Of a DNA stretch of 64,000 nt, positions 54,448 through 64,000 are shown one piece after another; the stretch's first letter is position 1; every line of letters begins with the position of its first letter. The position numbers and the translations under genes are program-made. The notes beneath the pieces were generated by a model. It did no database searches, was not told the DNA's origin, and saw only the letters and a program-made list of their open reading frames with translations. Where the stretch lies: the NCBI RefSeq assembly GCF_015453285.1, contig NZ_JADLZT010000011.1, positions 1 to 64,000 on the forward strand, in the 5' to 3' direction. This DNA comes from Lysobacter niastensis (lineage in GTDB: Bacteria > Pseudomonadota > Gammaproteobacteria > Xanthomonadales > Xanthomonadaceae).

Positions 54448-54717
54448 TTACCTACCCGACTTCTTGTCGCCGCCGTGACCCTTGAACGTACGGGTCAGGG
54501 CGAATTCGCCAAGCTTGTGGCCAACCATGTTTTCGTTGACCAGCACCGGGATGTGGTTCTTGCCGTTGTGGATGGCGATGGTGAAACCCACCATCTCCGG
54601 CATCACCATCGAGCGACGCGACCAGGTCTTGATCGGCTTCTTGTTGTTGCCCGCGGTCTCCACCTTCTTGATCAGGTGGTGATCGATGAACGGGCCTTTC
54701 TTCAGTGAACGTGCCAT
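54448..54717 (-). CDS. rpsS: 30S ribosomal protein S19
   Basis: The 89-residue S19 (E. coli 92) begins [20 protein letters not shown] and has [20 protein letters not shown] and [17 protein letters not shown]. It pairs with S13 in the 30S head. It lies 6 nt after rplB. Confidence 0.97.
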   Translation of the reverse strand: MARSLKKGPFIDHHLIKKVETAGNNKKPIKTWSRRSMVMPEMVGFTIAIHNGKNHIPVLVNENMVGHKLGEFALTRTFKGHGGDKKSGR

Positions 54718-54723
54718 GGCCGA

Positions 54724-55551
54724 TTAGCTCCTGCGATCGCGCACGATGAACTGCTGGGTGCGCTTGTTCTTGCGGGTCTTGTAACCCTTGGTCGGAACAC
54801 CCCACGGGGTGACCGGATGCGGGTTGCCCTGACCAGCCTTGGCCTCACCACCGCCGTGCGGATGGTCGACCGGGTTCATGGCCGCACCGCGAACGGTCGG
54901 GCGGACGCCGCGCCAACGCTTGGCACCGGCCTTACCCAGCTTCTCGAGGTTGTGCTCGTCGTTGCCGACTTCGCCGATGGTGGCGCGGCACTCGGCCGGC
55001 ACCTTGCGCATTTCGCCGGAGCGAAGACGCAGCGTGGCGTAGCCCTGCTCGCGAGCGATCAGCTGGACGCCGGCGCCAGCGGCGCGGGCCAACTGGGCAC
55101 CCTTGCCCGGCTTCATCTCGATGCAGTGCACCGTCGAGCCGACCGGGATGTTGGTCAGCGGCAGCGTGTTGCCGACGCGGATCGGGGCGTCGCGGCCCGC
55201 GATCACCTGGTCACCGCTCTTCAGGCCCTTGGGGGCGATGATGTAGCGGCGCTCACCGTCGACGTAGCACAGCAGCGCGATGTGGGCGGTGCGGTTCGGG
55301 TCGTACTCGATGCGCTCGACACGCGCCGGAATGCCTTCCTTGTCGCGCTTGAAGTCGATGATGCGGTAGTGCTGCTTGTGACCACCACCGACATGACGGG
55401 TGGTAATGCGGCCGTGGTGGTTACGACCACCGGTCTTGCCCTGCTTCTCGACGAGCGCCGCGTGCGGCGCACCCTTGTGCAGGCCCGGGGTCACCACGCG
55501 CACCGCGCTACGGCGGCCGGCGGAGGTGGGCTTGAAAGTCATCAATGCCAT
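54724..55551 (-). CDS. rplB: 50S ribosomal protein L2
   Basis: The 275-residue L2 (E. coli 273) contains [20 protein letters not shown], the RNA-binding core with [19 protein letters not shown] and the conserved [11 protein letters not shown] near the peptidyl-transferase centre. GAGGAA lies about 6-7 nt before ATG 55551. It lies 10 nt after rplW. Confidence 0.97.
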   Translation of the reverse strand: MALMTFKPTSAGRRSAVRVVTPGLHKGAPHAALVEKQGKTGGRNHHGRITTRHVGGGHKQHYRIIDFKRDKEGIPARVERIEYDPNRTAHIALLCYVDGERRYIIAPKGLKSGDQVIAGRDAPIRVGNTLPLTNIPVGSTVHCIEMKPGKGAQLARAAGAGVQLIAREQGYATLRLRSGEMRKVPAECRATIGEVGNDEHNLEKLGKAGAKRWRGVRPTVRGAAMNPVDHPHGGGEAKAGQGNPHPVTPWGVPTKGYKTRKNKRTQQFIVRDRRS

Positions 55552-55561
55552 GGGTCTTTCC

Positions 55562-55858
55562 TCAGGCCTTGGCCATCACGTCGATCGACTGGCCTTCGGC
55601 CAGCTTCACGTACGCCTTGCGCCAGTCACCGCGACGGCCCATGCGGAAACGGAAGGCCTTGTTCTTGCCCTTCACGTTGACCACATTCACCGCCTCGACC
55701 TTAACGTCGAACAGCTTTTCCACGGCGACCTTGATGTCGGCCTTGGTAGCGTCCGTCGCGACTTCGAAGACGTATTGGTTGGAAACTTCCTGCAGACGAG
55801 CGGTCTTCTCGGACACGCGCGGCGCACGGATGATGCTGTAGAGCTTGGCGTCGTTCAT
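55562..55858 (-). CDS. rplW: 50S ribosomal protein L23
   Basis: The 98-residue L23 (E. coli 100) starts [20 protein letters not shown] and has [20 protein letters not shown] and the loop [20 protein letters not shown]. It is the docking site for trigger factor and SRP at the tunnel exit. ATG 55858 overlaps the rplD stop (ATGA) and has GAGGAG about 8 nt upstream. Confidence 0.96.
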   Translation of the reverse strand: MNDAKLYSIIRAPRVSEKTARLQEVSNQYVFEVATDATKADIKVAVEKLFDVKVEAVNVVNVKGKNKAFRFRMGRRGDWRKAYVKLAEGQSIDVMAKA

Positions 55859-56460
55859 GCCAGCCACTCCTCGATCTTCTTGACCGCGTCGGCGGTGACC
55901 ACGACCGAGTCGGCGCCGACGAGGGCAACCGGATCCAGGCCCTGGACGTCACGCACTTCGACGTACGGCAGGTTGCGCGCCGAGAGGTACAGGTTCTCGG
56001 TGGCATCTTCGGTGACGATCAGCGGACGCTGGCCGACTTCCAGGCCCTTGAGCTTGGCGACCAGGTTCGAGGTCTTCGGCGCGTCGACGTCGAACGACTC
56101 GACAACCATGATGCGGCCCTGGCGGTTCAGCTCGGACAGGATCGCGGCCATCGCGGCGCGGTACATCTTGCGGTTGACCTTCTGCGCGAAGCTGCGCGGC
56201 TTGGCCGCGAAGGTCACGCCGCCGCCGACGAAGATCGGAGCCGTCAGCGCGCCGTGACGCGCACCGCCGCCCTTCTGCTTCTTCGACTTCTTGGTCGTGC
56301 CGTTGACTTCCGAACGGGTCTTTTGTGCCTTGGTACCGGCGCGACCGGCGTTGCGATAGGCAACGACTACCTGGTGGACCAGGTCTTCGCTGAAATCGCG
56401 GCCGAAGATCGCGTCGGAGACCGACAGCGTCTTGCTGCTATTGGTGATGGCGAGTTCCAT
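55855..56460 (-). CDS. rplD: 50S ribosomal protein L4
   Basis: The 201-residue L4 equals E. coli in length. It contains the tunnel loop region [20 protein letters not shown] and [19 protein letters not shown]. In E. coli it also represses the S10 operon through the mRNA leader. Start ATG 56460 ([20 protein letters not shown]) is chosen over ATG 56466 because AAGGAG is 8 nt before it and only 2 nt before the earlier one. It overlaps rplW by 4 nt. Confidence 0.96.
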   Translation of the reverse strand: MELAITNSSKTLSVSDAIFGRDFSEDLVHQVVVAYRNAGRAGTKAQKTRSEVNGTTKKSKKQKGGGARHGALTAPIFVGGGVTFAAKPRSFAQKVNRKMYRAAMAAILSELNRQGRIMVVESFDVDAPKTSNLVAKLKGLEVGQRPLIVTEDATENLYLSARNLPYVEVRDVQGLDPVALVGADSVVVTADAVKKIEEWLA

Positions 56461-56472
56461 CGTCATCTCTCC

Positions 56473-57126
56473 TTATGCCTTGCTCGAGGGACGCACGATG
56501 ACGTCGCCGCCCGGCGCACCCGGCACAGCACCCTTGATCGCGATCAGGCCACGCTCGGCGTCGACCTTGACCACTTCCAGGCGCTGCGTGCTCTGGGTAA
56601 CCGCGCCCATGTGGCCGGCCATCTTCTTGCCCGGGAACACACGACCCGGCGTCTGGCGCTGACCGATCGAACCCGGGGAACGATGCGACAGCGAGTTACC
56701 GTGGGTGGCGTCACCCATGGTGAAGTTCCAGCGCTTGATGGTGCCCTGGAAGCCCTTACCCTTCGTCACGCCCTGGACGTCGACCAGCTGGCCGGCCTCG
56801 AAGATGTCGGCCTTGATTTCGCCGCCCACTTCGAAACCGCCGATCTGGTCGGCTTCCACGCGCAGCTCCCACAGGCCACGACCGGCTTCGACCTTCGCCT
56901 TGGCGAGGTGACCGGCTTCCGGCTTGTTGACGAGCGCGGCGCGGCGCACGCCCACGGTCACCTGCACGGCGCTGTAGCCGTCGGTTTCCGAGGTCTTGAT
57001 CTGGGTGATGCGGTTCGGGGTGGCCTCGATGAGGGTCACCGGAACCGACTTGCCGTCCTCAGTGAAGAAACGGCTCATGCCGGCCTTGCGACCGACGATG
57101 CCCAACGAATACTTCTTCGCGGTCAT
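56473..57126 (-). CDS. rplC: 50S ribosomal protein L3
   Basis: The 217-residue L3 (E. coli 209) starts [20 protein letters not shown] and has the long loop reaching the peptidyl-transferase centre ([20 protein letters not shown]), including the Gln that PrmB methylates in E. coli. [14 protein letters not shown] follows. It lies 10 nt after rpsJ. Confidence 0.97.
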   Translation of the reverse strand: MTAKKYSLGIVGRKAGMSRFFTEDGKSVPVTLIEATPNRITQIKTSETDGYSAVQVTVGVRRAALVNKPEAGHLAKAKVEAGRGLWELRVEADQIGGFEVGGEIKADIFEAGQLVDVQGVTKGKGFQGTIKRWNFTMGDATHGNSLSHRSPGSIGQRQTPGRVFPGKKMAGHMGAVTQSTQRLEVVKVDAERGLIAIKGAVPGAPGGDVIVRPSSKA

Positions 57127-57136
57127 GGTGGCAGCC

Positions 57137-57448
57137 TCAGGTCAGCTTGATCTGGACATCAACGCCAGCCGCGAGTTCGAGCTTCATCAGCGCGTCCACG
57201 GTCTTGTCGTTGGGGTCAACGATGTCGAGCACGCGCTTGTGCGTGCGGGTCTCGTACTGGTCACGCGCATCCTTGTCGGCATGCGGGGAGACGAGGATGG
57301 TGTAGCGCTCGATCTTGGTCGGCAGCGGGATCGGGCCGCGCACTTGCGCGCCGGTCCGCTTGGCCGTCTCAACGATCTCGCTGGCCGAGCGGTCGATCAG
57401 GCGATGATCGTACGCTTTGAGCCGGATTCGGATCTTCTGGTCCGCCAT
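57137..57448 (-). CDS. rpsJ: 30S ribosomal protein S10
   Basis: The 103-residue S10 (E. coli 103) contains [40 protein letters not shown] and [20 protein letters not shown]. It sits in the 30S head and, as NusE, takes part in antitermination with NusB. It is the first gene of the S10 operon after a 478-nt gap from tuf. GGAAC lies upstream of the ATG. Confidence 0.97.
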   Translation of the reverse strand: MADQKIRIRLKAYDHRLIDRSASEIVETAKRTGAQVRGPIPLPTKIERYTILVSPHADKDARDQYETRTHKRVLDIVDPNDKTVDALMKLELAAGVDVQIKLT

Positions 57449-57767
57449 GACGGTGTTCCTTGGTTAAAAGAGCGACGGGTCGGCCTCTGGGTGTGCCGAA
57501 CCCCACAAAACGCCAAAACTCCGAAGCTACACCCTCGCTCCGGAGCATCCTTGCCTGAAAAACAAGGCAGGCCGGTTACCCGGCCCGCCCAGACGGAGGT
57601 GGAACGCACGAAGGGCCCCGTTTAGCGTTCCTTGGAAGCCCGAGGGCCCGGAACGTACGGAGCGCTGCCGTGCGACATTTCCCTGTCTGGCGAATACGAG
57701 ACGCGTCCTGCATCTCATTTCGCTGGTCACGGCCCTCTGCAGATGCAAAGTGCCGCGGTAGTCCGAC

Positions 57768-57797
57768 ATTCTAATCGGATATCCACAGCTGGCGCAA
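57768..57797 (-). promoter_or_regulatory. Candidate S10 operon promoter
   Basis: On the minus strand TTGCGC (57797-57792), an 18-nt spacer and TAGAAT (57773-57768) form a plausible sigma-70 site with a strong -10 and weak -35. The transcript would have a leader of about 310 nt before rpsJ. Confidence 0.5.
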
Positions 57798-57852
57798 GCG
57801 GGCTGTAGAAACCGGAAGGCCAAACCTGTTCAGCAAGCCCGGCACCCTGAAG

Positions 57853-57883
57853 GCGCCGGATCCCCGCCTTCGCGGGGATGGCG
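57853..57883 (-). repeat. REP-type palindrome in tuf-rpsJ gap
   Basis: The stem ATCCCCGC-CTTC-GCGGGGAT (57860-57879) with flanking CGCCGG and GGCG is the same repeat family as the inverted pair between tdh and kbl. It is a single unit here. Confidence 0.75.
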
Positions 57884-57891
57884 AACTGACA

Positions 57892-57918
57892 CCCCTGCGC
57901 GCCGTTGGCGCGCAGGGG
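57892..57918 (-). terminator. Hairpin after tuf
   Basis: A perfect 12-bp stem CCCCTGCGCGCC with loop GTT lies 8 nt after the tuf stop. There is no T tract. It is a candidate terminator of the str operon or a 3'-end stabiliser. Confidence 0.6.
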
Positions 57919-57926
57919 CCGGTTCA

Positions 57927-59117
57927 TTACTTGATGATCTTGGCCACCACGCCGGCGCCGACGGTACGGCCGCCTTCGCGGATCGCGAAACGCAGGCCTT
58001 CGTCCATCGCCACCGGGTTGATCAGCTGGACGACCATCTTGATGTTGTCGCCCGGCATGACCATCTCGACGCCTTCCGGCAGCTGCACCGCGCCGGTGAT
58101 GTCGGTCGTGCGGAAGTAGAACTGCGGGCGGTAGCCCTTGAAGAACGGGGTGTGACGGCCGCCCTCGTCCTTCGACAGCACGTACACCTCGGCCTCGAAC
58201 TCGGTGTGCGGGGTGATCGAACCCGGCTTGGCCAGCACCTGGCCACGCTCGACGTCGTCACGCTTGGTGCCGCGCAGCAGCAGACCGGCGTTGTCGCCCG
58301 CCTGACCCTGGTCCAGCAGCTTGCGGAACATCTCGACGCCGGTGACGGTCGTCTTCTGCGTCGGACGGATGCCGACGATTTCGATTTCGTCGCCCACCTT
58401 GATGATGCCGCGCTCGATACGGCCGGTCACCACGGTGCCGCGGCCCGAGATCGAGAACACGTCTTCCACCGGCATCAGGAACGGCTTGTCGATCGCGCGC
58501 TCCGGCAGCGGGATGAACGTGTCCAGCGCCTCAACCAGCTTCAGGATCGCCGGCACGCCGATCTCCGACTGGTCGCCTTCCAGCGCCAGACGGGCCGAGC
58601 CGTGGATGATCGGGGTGTCGTCGCCCGGGAACTCGTACTTGCTCAGCAGCTCGCGAACTTCCATCTCGACCAACTCGAGCAGCTCGGCGTCGTCCACCAT
58701 GTCGGCCTTGTTCAGGAACACGACGATGTACGGCACGCCGACCTGGCGCGACAGCAGGATGTGCTCGCGCGTCTGCGGCATCGGGCCGTCAGCGGCCGAG
58801 CACACCAGGATCGCGCCGTCCATCTGGGCAGCACCGGTGATCATGTTCTTCACGTAGTCGGCGTGGCCCGGGCAGTCCACGTGCGCGTAGTGACGGTTCG
58901 GGCTCTCGTACTCGACGTGTGCCGTCGAGATCGTGATGCCGCGCGCCTTCTCTTCCGGCGCCGCGTCGATCGCGTCGTATGCCTTGAACTCGCCACCGAA
59001 ACGCTCGGCGCCCACCTTCGTCAGCGCTGCCGTCAGCGTGGTCTTGCCGTGGTCGACGTGACCGATCGTGCCCACGTTCACGTGCGGCTTGGTGCGCTCA
59101 AACTTACCCTTAGCCAT
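57927..59117 (-). CDS. tuf: Elongation factor Tu
   Basis: The 396-residue GTPase delivers aminoacyl-tRNA to the ribosome. G1 is [10 protein letters not shown], followed by the switch I region [16 protein letters not shown]3 [12 protein letters not shown] and G4 NKADMVDD. Domains 2 and 3 follow with [13 protein letters not shown] and the end [13 protein letters not shown]. Length is near E. coli (394). It is the last str operon gene, 81 nt after fusA. A second tuf copy may exist elsewhere. Confidence 0.98.
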   Translation of the reverse strand: MAKGKFERTKPHVNVGTIGHVDHGKTTLTAALTKVGAERFGGEFKAYDAIDAAPEEKARGITISTAHVEYESPNRHYAHVDCPGHADYVKNMITGAAQMDGAILVCSAADGPMPQTREHILLSRQVGVPYIVVFLNKADMVDDAELLELVEMEVRELLSKYEFPGDDTPIIHGSARLALEGDQSEIGVPAILKLVEALDTFIPLPERAIDKPFLMPVEDVFSISGRGTVVTGRIERGIIKVGDEIEIVGIRPTQKTTVTGVEMFRKLLDQGQAGDNAGLLLRGTKRDDVERGQVLAKPGSITPHTEFEAEVYVLSKDEGGRHTPFFKGYRPQFYFRTTDITGAVQLPEGVEMVMPGDNIKMVVQLINPVAMDEGLRFAIREGGRTVGAGVVAKIIK

Positions 59118-59162
59118 GGTTGTCTCTCTTTAAAAGTTGTTACTTGTTGAACTGTTGTAGCA

Positions 59163-59186
59163 AGGCGCCGGCGGGGGCCGGCGCCT
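59163..59186 (-). other. Hairpin between fusA and tuf
   Basis: A perfect 10-bp stem AGGCGCCGGC with a 4-nt loop starts 12 nt after the fusA stop, leaving about 45 nt to the tuf start. It may be a processing or attenuation element that adjusts the tuf:fusA ratio. Confidence 0.65.
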
Positions 59187-59198
59187 CGGGGACCTGCA

Positions 59199-61319
<2,121 letters not shown>

Positions 61320-61353
61320 GGGACCCTCTCGTATGTTTTCAAATTCCAGATGG

Positions 61354-61428
61354 CCGGACGCCGCCTCTGGGGCGGCCTCCGGTTCGCATGGCGGCTTTCT
61401 CGCCGCCGCGGCAGCACGGACGTGCTGC
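61354..61428 (-). other. Three successive hairpins between rpsG and fusA
   Basis: The 153-nt gap holds an imperfect CCGG-CGCCGCC/GGCGG-CCGG repeat (61354-61383), GGCGGC-TTTCTC-GCCGCC (61390-61407) and GCAGCACG-GA-CGTGCTGC (61411-61428). In E. coli the corresponding gap carries the S7 translational control site; a similar role is possible. Confidence 0.55.
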
Positions 61429-61472
61429 TGAGGCCCTGGACACCCTCAACGGGCGCCCGCGGGTCGCTCAGA

Positions 61473-61940
61473 TCACCAGCGGTAGTGGGCGAACGCCTTG
61501 TTCGCTTCCGCCATGCGGTGGGTTTCTTCGCGCTTCTTGATCGCGCCGCCACGGTTCTCCGAGGCATCGATCAGTTCAGCCGCCAGCTTGCGCGGCATGC
61601 TGTTTTCGCCGCGCTTGCGGGCGGATTCGATCAGCCAGCGCATCGCCAGCGCCATGCGGCGCGACGAACGGACTTCGACCGGGACCTGGTACGTGGCGCC
61701 GCCGACGCGACGCGACTTGACCTCGACGGCCGGCGACACATTGCCCAGGGCCTTCTCGACCAGCTCGAGGGCGTTCGGGTTCTTTTCCCCGATCACGTCC
61801 ATCGCGCCGTAGACGATCTTCTCGGCGACGGACTTCTTGCCGCTCTGCATGACCATATTGATGAAACGCGCGATCGTTTCGCTGCCGTGCTTGGGATCGG
61901 GCAGAACTGAACGCTGCGGAGTGGAGCCTTTACGCGACAT
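61473..61940 (-). CDS. rpsG: 30S ribosomal protein S7
   Basis: The 155-residue S7 contains [20 protein letters not shown]-like sequence, [20 protein letters not shown] and [20 protein letters not shown], ending FAHYRW. It starts assembly of the 30S head and, in E. coli, represses the str operon. It lies 56 nt after rpsL. Confidence 0.97.
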   Translation of the reverse strand: MSRKGSTPQRSVLPDPKHGSETIARFINMVMQSGKKSVAEKIVYGAMDVIGEKNPNALELVEKALGNVSPAVEVKSRRVGGATYQVPVEVRSSRRMALAMRWLIESARKRGENSMPRKLAAELIDASENRGGAIKKREETHRMAEANKAFAHYRW

Positions 61941-61996
61941 GGTGCGTACCTATTCTCGTGATTCTTGTACGGCGACCGGTTGACCGGCCGACCGGA

Positions 61997-62371
61997 TTAT
62001 TTCTTCGGACGCTTGGCGCCGTACTTGGAGCGACCCTGGCGACGCTTGGCGACACCAGCGGCGTCGAGCGAACCGCGCACAGTGTGGTAACGCACACCCG
62101 GCAGGTCCTTGACGCGGCCGCCGCGGATCAGCACAACCGAGTGCTCCTGCAGGTTGTGACCTTCACCACCGATGTACGAGATGACCTCGTAACCGTTGGT
62201 CAGGCGCACCTTGGCCACCTTGCGCAGAGCCGAGTTCGGCTTCTTCGGGGTGGTGGTGTACACGCGGGTGCAAACGCCACGACGCTGCGGGCAGTTCGCC
62301 AGCGCCGGCGAGGCGCTCTTGTAGGTTTCAGGGCTGCGCGGCTTGCGCACCAACTGATTGATCGTCGCCAT
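61997..62371 (-). CDS. rpsL: 30S ribosomal protein S12
   Basis: The 124-residue S12 (E. coli 124) is at the decoding centre. It has [19 protein letters not shown] and [13 protein letters not shown], with Lys43 and Lys88 both unchanged at the sites where streptomycin-resistance substitutions occur. It is the first gene of the str operon, 270 nt after rpoC, with a good promoter upstream. Confidence 0.98.
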   Translation of the reverse strand: MATINQLVRKPRSPETYKSASPALANCPQRRGVCTRVYTTTPKKPNSALRKVAKVRLTNGYEVISYIGGEGHNLQEHSVVLIRGGRVKDLPGVRYHTVRGSLDAAGVAKRRQGRSKYGAKRPKK

Positions 62372-62429
62372 CTGGAGCTCTTTGATGTAAGGGCCGGGAT
62401 GACCCTTGCGTGAAAACGAACGGCAAGCC

Positions 62430-62447
62430 GGGGAAACCCCAGCTTAC
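62430..62447 (-). other. Leader hairpin of the str operon
   Basis: GCTGGGG-TTT-CCCCGGC on the minus strand (one G-T pair) lies just downstream of the predicted transcription start, within the roughly 80-nt leader of rpsL. Confidence 0.5.
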
Positions 62448-62458
62448 CGAGACGAAAA

Positions 62459-62488
62459 AGTATAGCCCGCGCCAGACCTTGCGGTCAA
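62459..62488 (-). promoter_or_regulatory. Sigma-70 promoter of the str operon
   Basis: On the minus strand TTGACC (62488-62483), an 18-nt spacer and TATACT (62464-62459) each match the consensus at five of six bases. A start near 62452 would give an 80-nt leader before rpsL. Confidence 0.7.
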
Positions 62489-62569
62489 CGCGGACTAAAC
62501 CTTGCGTCCGAAGCGGCCACTTTGAGCCGTCCGGACTATCTGCGATCCCGCCCTTCCTGGGCCGAACAC

Positions 62570-62623
62570 GAGGCGCTCCATGCGCCTCATTTCGTGATCT
62601 GGATGGCCTCCGTGGAGGCCATC
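62570..62623 (-). other. Two hairpins after rpoC
   Basis: GATGGCCTCC-GT-GGAGGCCATC (62602-62623) and GAGGCGC-TCCAT-GCGCCTC (about 62571-62589) follow the rpoC stop on the minus strand. Neither has a T tract. They may end or process the rpoBC transcript. Confidence 0.5.
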
Positions 62624-62641
62624 GAACTTGCGAATTGTAAC

Positions 62642-64000
62642 TCAGGAAGCGCTGGAAGTGTCGACATCGGCCTCGGCGGCTTCCGTCGTCACCTCGACCA
62701 CCGGGGCGGTCGTGCCTGCCAGCGTCTCTAGCTCGGACTCGGTCAGACCCGAGGCGCTGCGGCGACGCTGCTTGTGGTACGCCAGGCCAGTACCGGCCGG
62801 GATCAGGCGACCCACGATCACGTTTTCCTTGAGGCCACGCAGGCCATCGCGGGTACCGCGCACGGCAGCCTCGGTCAGCACGCGGGTGGTCTCCTGGAAC
62901 GAAGCAGCCGAGATGAACGACTCGGTCGCCAGCGAGGCCTTGGTGATGCCCAGCAGGACCGGGTCGGCCTTGGCCAGAATCTCGCCCTTGGACTGCAAGC
63001 GGGCATTCTCTTCGACCAGGCGCTGACGCTCGACCTGTTCACCGTTGAGGAACTTGCTGTCGCCAGCATCGGTGATCTCGGCCTTGCGCAGCATCTGGCG
63101 AACGATCACCTCGATGTGCTTGTCGTTGATCTTCACACCCTGCAGGCGGTAGACGTCCTGGATTTCCTTGGTCAGGTACACGGCCAGCGGCTCGACACCC
63201 AGCAAGCGCAGGATGTCCTGCGGGCTCGGCTCGCCGTCCACCACGGTTTCGCCCTTCTCCACGTGTTCGCCTTCGAACACGATGATCTGGCGGTACTTCG
63301 GGATCAGCTCTTCGTGCTCGTTACCGTCGGTGTCCTTGATGATCAGGCGCTGCTTGCCCTTGGTGTCCTTACCGAACGACACGATGCCCGAACGCTCGGC
63401 CAGCACCGCCGGATCCTTCGGCTTGCGGGCTTCGAACAGGTCGGCCACGCGCGGCAGACCACCGGTGATGTCGCGGGTCTTCGACGCTTCCTGCGGGATC
63501 TTGGCGACGACGTCGCCCACGCCCACCGGCGAACCGTCCTGCAGGTTCACGATCGAGCGCGGCGGCAGCAGGTACTGCGCCGGCAGGTCGGTACCCGGGA
63601 TGGTCAGGTCCTTGCCGCTCTTGTCGACGATGCGGACGATCGGACGCAGATCCTTGCCCTGCGAACCGCGACGCTTCGGATCGGTGATCTCGCGCGAGGC
63701 CAGGCCGGTCAGTTCGTCGGTCTTCTCGATGACGGTGACGCCGTCGACGAAGTCGATGAAGCGCACGAAACCAGCCACTTCCGACACGATCGGGTGGTTA
63801 TGCGGATCCCAGTTGGCAACGGTCTGGCCAGCCTTGATCTCGGCGCCGTCCTTGACGCTGACGGTCGCACCGTACGGCAGCTTGTAGCGCTCGCGCTCAC
63901 GGCCGTGGCCGTCGAGCACCGACAGTTCGCCCGAGCGCGACACCGCGACCAGGTGACCGGCTGCGTGGTCGACGTGCTTGAGGTTGTTGAACTTGATCGT
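62642..64000 (-). CDS. rpoC: RNA polymerase beta' subunit, C-terminal part (truncated by window)
   Basis: The reading frame is open to the window edge and gives the last 452 residues. They include the beta'-specific insertion and C-terminal clamp segments: [56 protein letters not shown], the [20 protein letters not shown] motif, and [16 protein letters not shown] with the following [17 protein letters not shown]. It ends with an acidic Ala/Thr/Glu tail. It lies upstream of the str operon, as in other gammaproteobacteria. Confidence 0.98.
   Translation of the reverse strand, partial: TIKFNNLKHVDHAAGHLVAVSRSGELSVLDGHGRERERYKLPYGATVSVKDGAEIKAGQTVANWDPHNHPIVSEVAGFVRFIDFVDGVTVIEKTDELTGLASREITDPKRRGSQGKDLRPIVRIVDKSGKDLTIPGTDLPAQYLLPPRSIVNLQDGSPVGVGDVVAKIPQEASKTRDITGGLPRVADLFEARKPKDPAVLAERSGIVSFGKDTKGKQRLIIKDTDGNEHEELIPKYRQIIVFEGEHVEKGETVVDGEPSPQDILRLLGVEPLAVYLTKEIQDVYRLQGVKINDKHIEVIVRQMLRKAEITDAGDSKFLNGEQVERQRLVEENARLQSKGEILAKADPVLLGITKASLATESFISAASFQETTRVLTEAAVRGTRDGLRGLKENVIVGRLIPAGTGLAYHKQRRRSASGLTESELETLAGTTAPVVEVTTEAAEADVDTSSAS

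Larger units (their letters stand above)
57449..57926 (-). other. tuf-rpsJ intergenic region and S10 operon leader
   Basis: This 478-nt stretch has no credible gene. From the tuf side it holds a 12-bp hairpin (57892-57918), a REP palindrome (about 57853-57883), a candidate promoter (57768-57797) and then about 310 nt of leader with several inverted repeats, for example CCGGGTAACCGG and CCTTG...CAAGG near 57545-57585. In enteric bacteria the leader of this operon binds L4; whether that holds here cannot be told. Confidence 0.6.

Noticed and set aside
61380-61440. Possible fourth REP unit in the rpsG-fusA gap
   Set aside because: The palindromes there (GGCGGC..., GCAGCACG...) do not contain the CCCGCGAA core, so they were listed only as hairpins.

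Overview
The window is chromosomal DNA of a GC-rich gammaproteobacterium, most likely a member of the Xanthomonadaceae/Lysobacteraceae (Lysobacter-like). This rests on two secreted S46 dipeptidyl-peptidases in a row, a class II (plant-type) DAHP synthase, a complete methylcitrate-cycle gene set, short palindromic repeats of the xanthomonad type (core CCCGCGAAGGCGGG) and the gene neighbourhoods. I see no prophage, insertion sequence, CRISPR array, tRNA or rRNA.

Left third (1-19.4 kb). The window opens inside a NirV-like formylglycine-generating-enzyme-fold gene carrying a run of 16 C, followed by a SCO1/SenC copper protein and azurin, as in copper/denitrification loci. Two S46 peptidases follow; the specificity residue is Gly in one (DPP7 type) and Ser in the other (DPP11 type). 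Then come the threonine-to-glycine pair tdh-kbl, an rRNA pseudouridine synthase flanked by two related small secreted proteins, a recent tandem duplication of an OmpA-family gene, prpD, a DODA-type dioxygenase, and a divergent LysR / MFS / aldo-keto reductase module.

Middle (19.4-43.3 kb). On the minus strand lies a three-gene SMC complex of the MksF-MksE-MksB (JetABC/Wadjet-like) type with translational overlaps. It lacks the usual MksG/JetD nuclease and is overlapped at its end by a fructosamine-kinase gene. Divergent from it is fadH. Next are a SleB-like hydrolase, a glutathione S-transferase, an unrecognised protein, the propionate cluster prpE-prpB-prpC (prpD is about 15 kb away), mdh, an aminotransferase, a cyclophilin, typA/bipA, a DUF2127 membrane protein, a probable lipoprotein amidase, class II DAHP synthase and dsbB.

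Right third (43.4-64 kb). This is the translation supercluster, all on the minus strand: rpoC 3' end, str operon (rpsL, rpsG, fusA, tuf), S10 operon, spc operon and alpha operon ending at rplQ. Most gaps are 6-18 nt or small overlaps. A few gaps of 80-480 nt carry GC-rich hairpins, and rpmJ is missing from its usual place after secY. A good sigma-70 promoter lies before rpsL, and a weaker one lies in the S10 leader.
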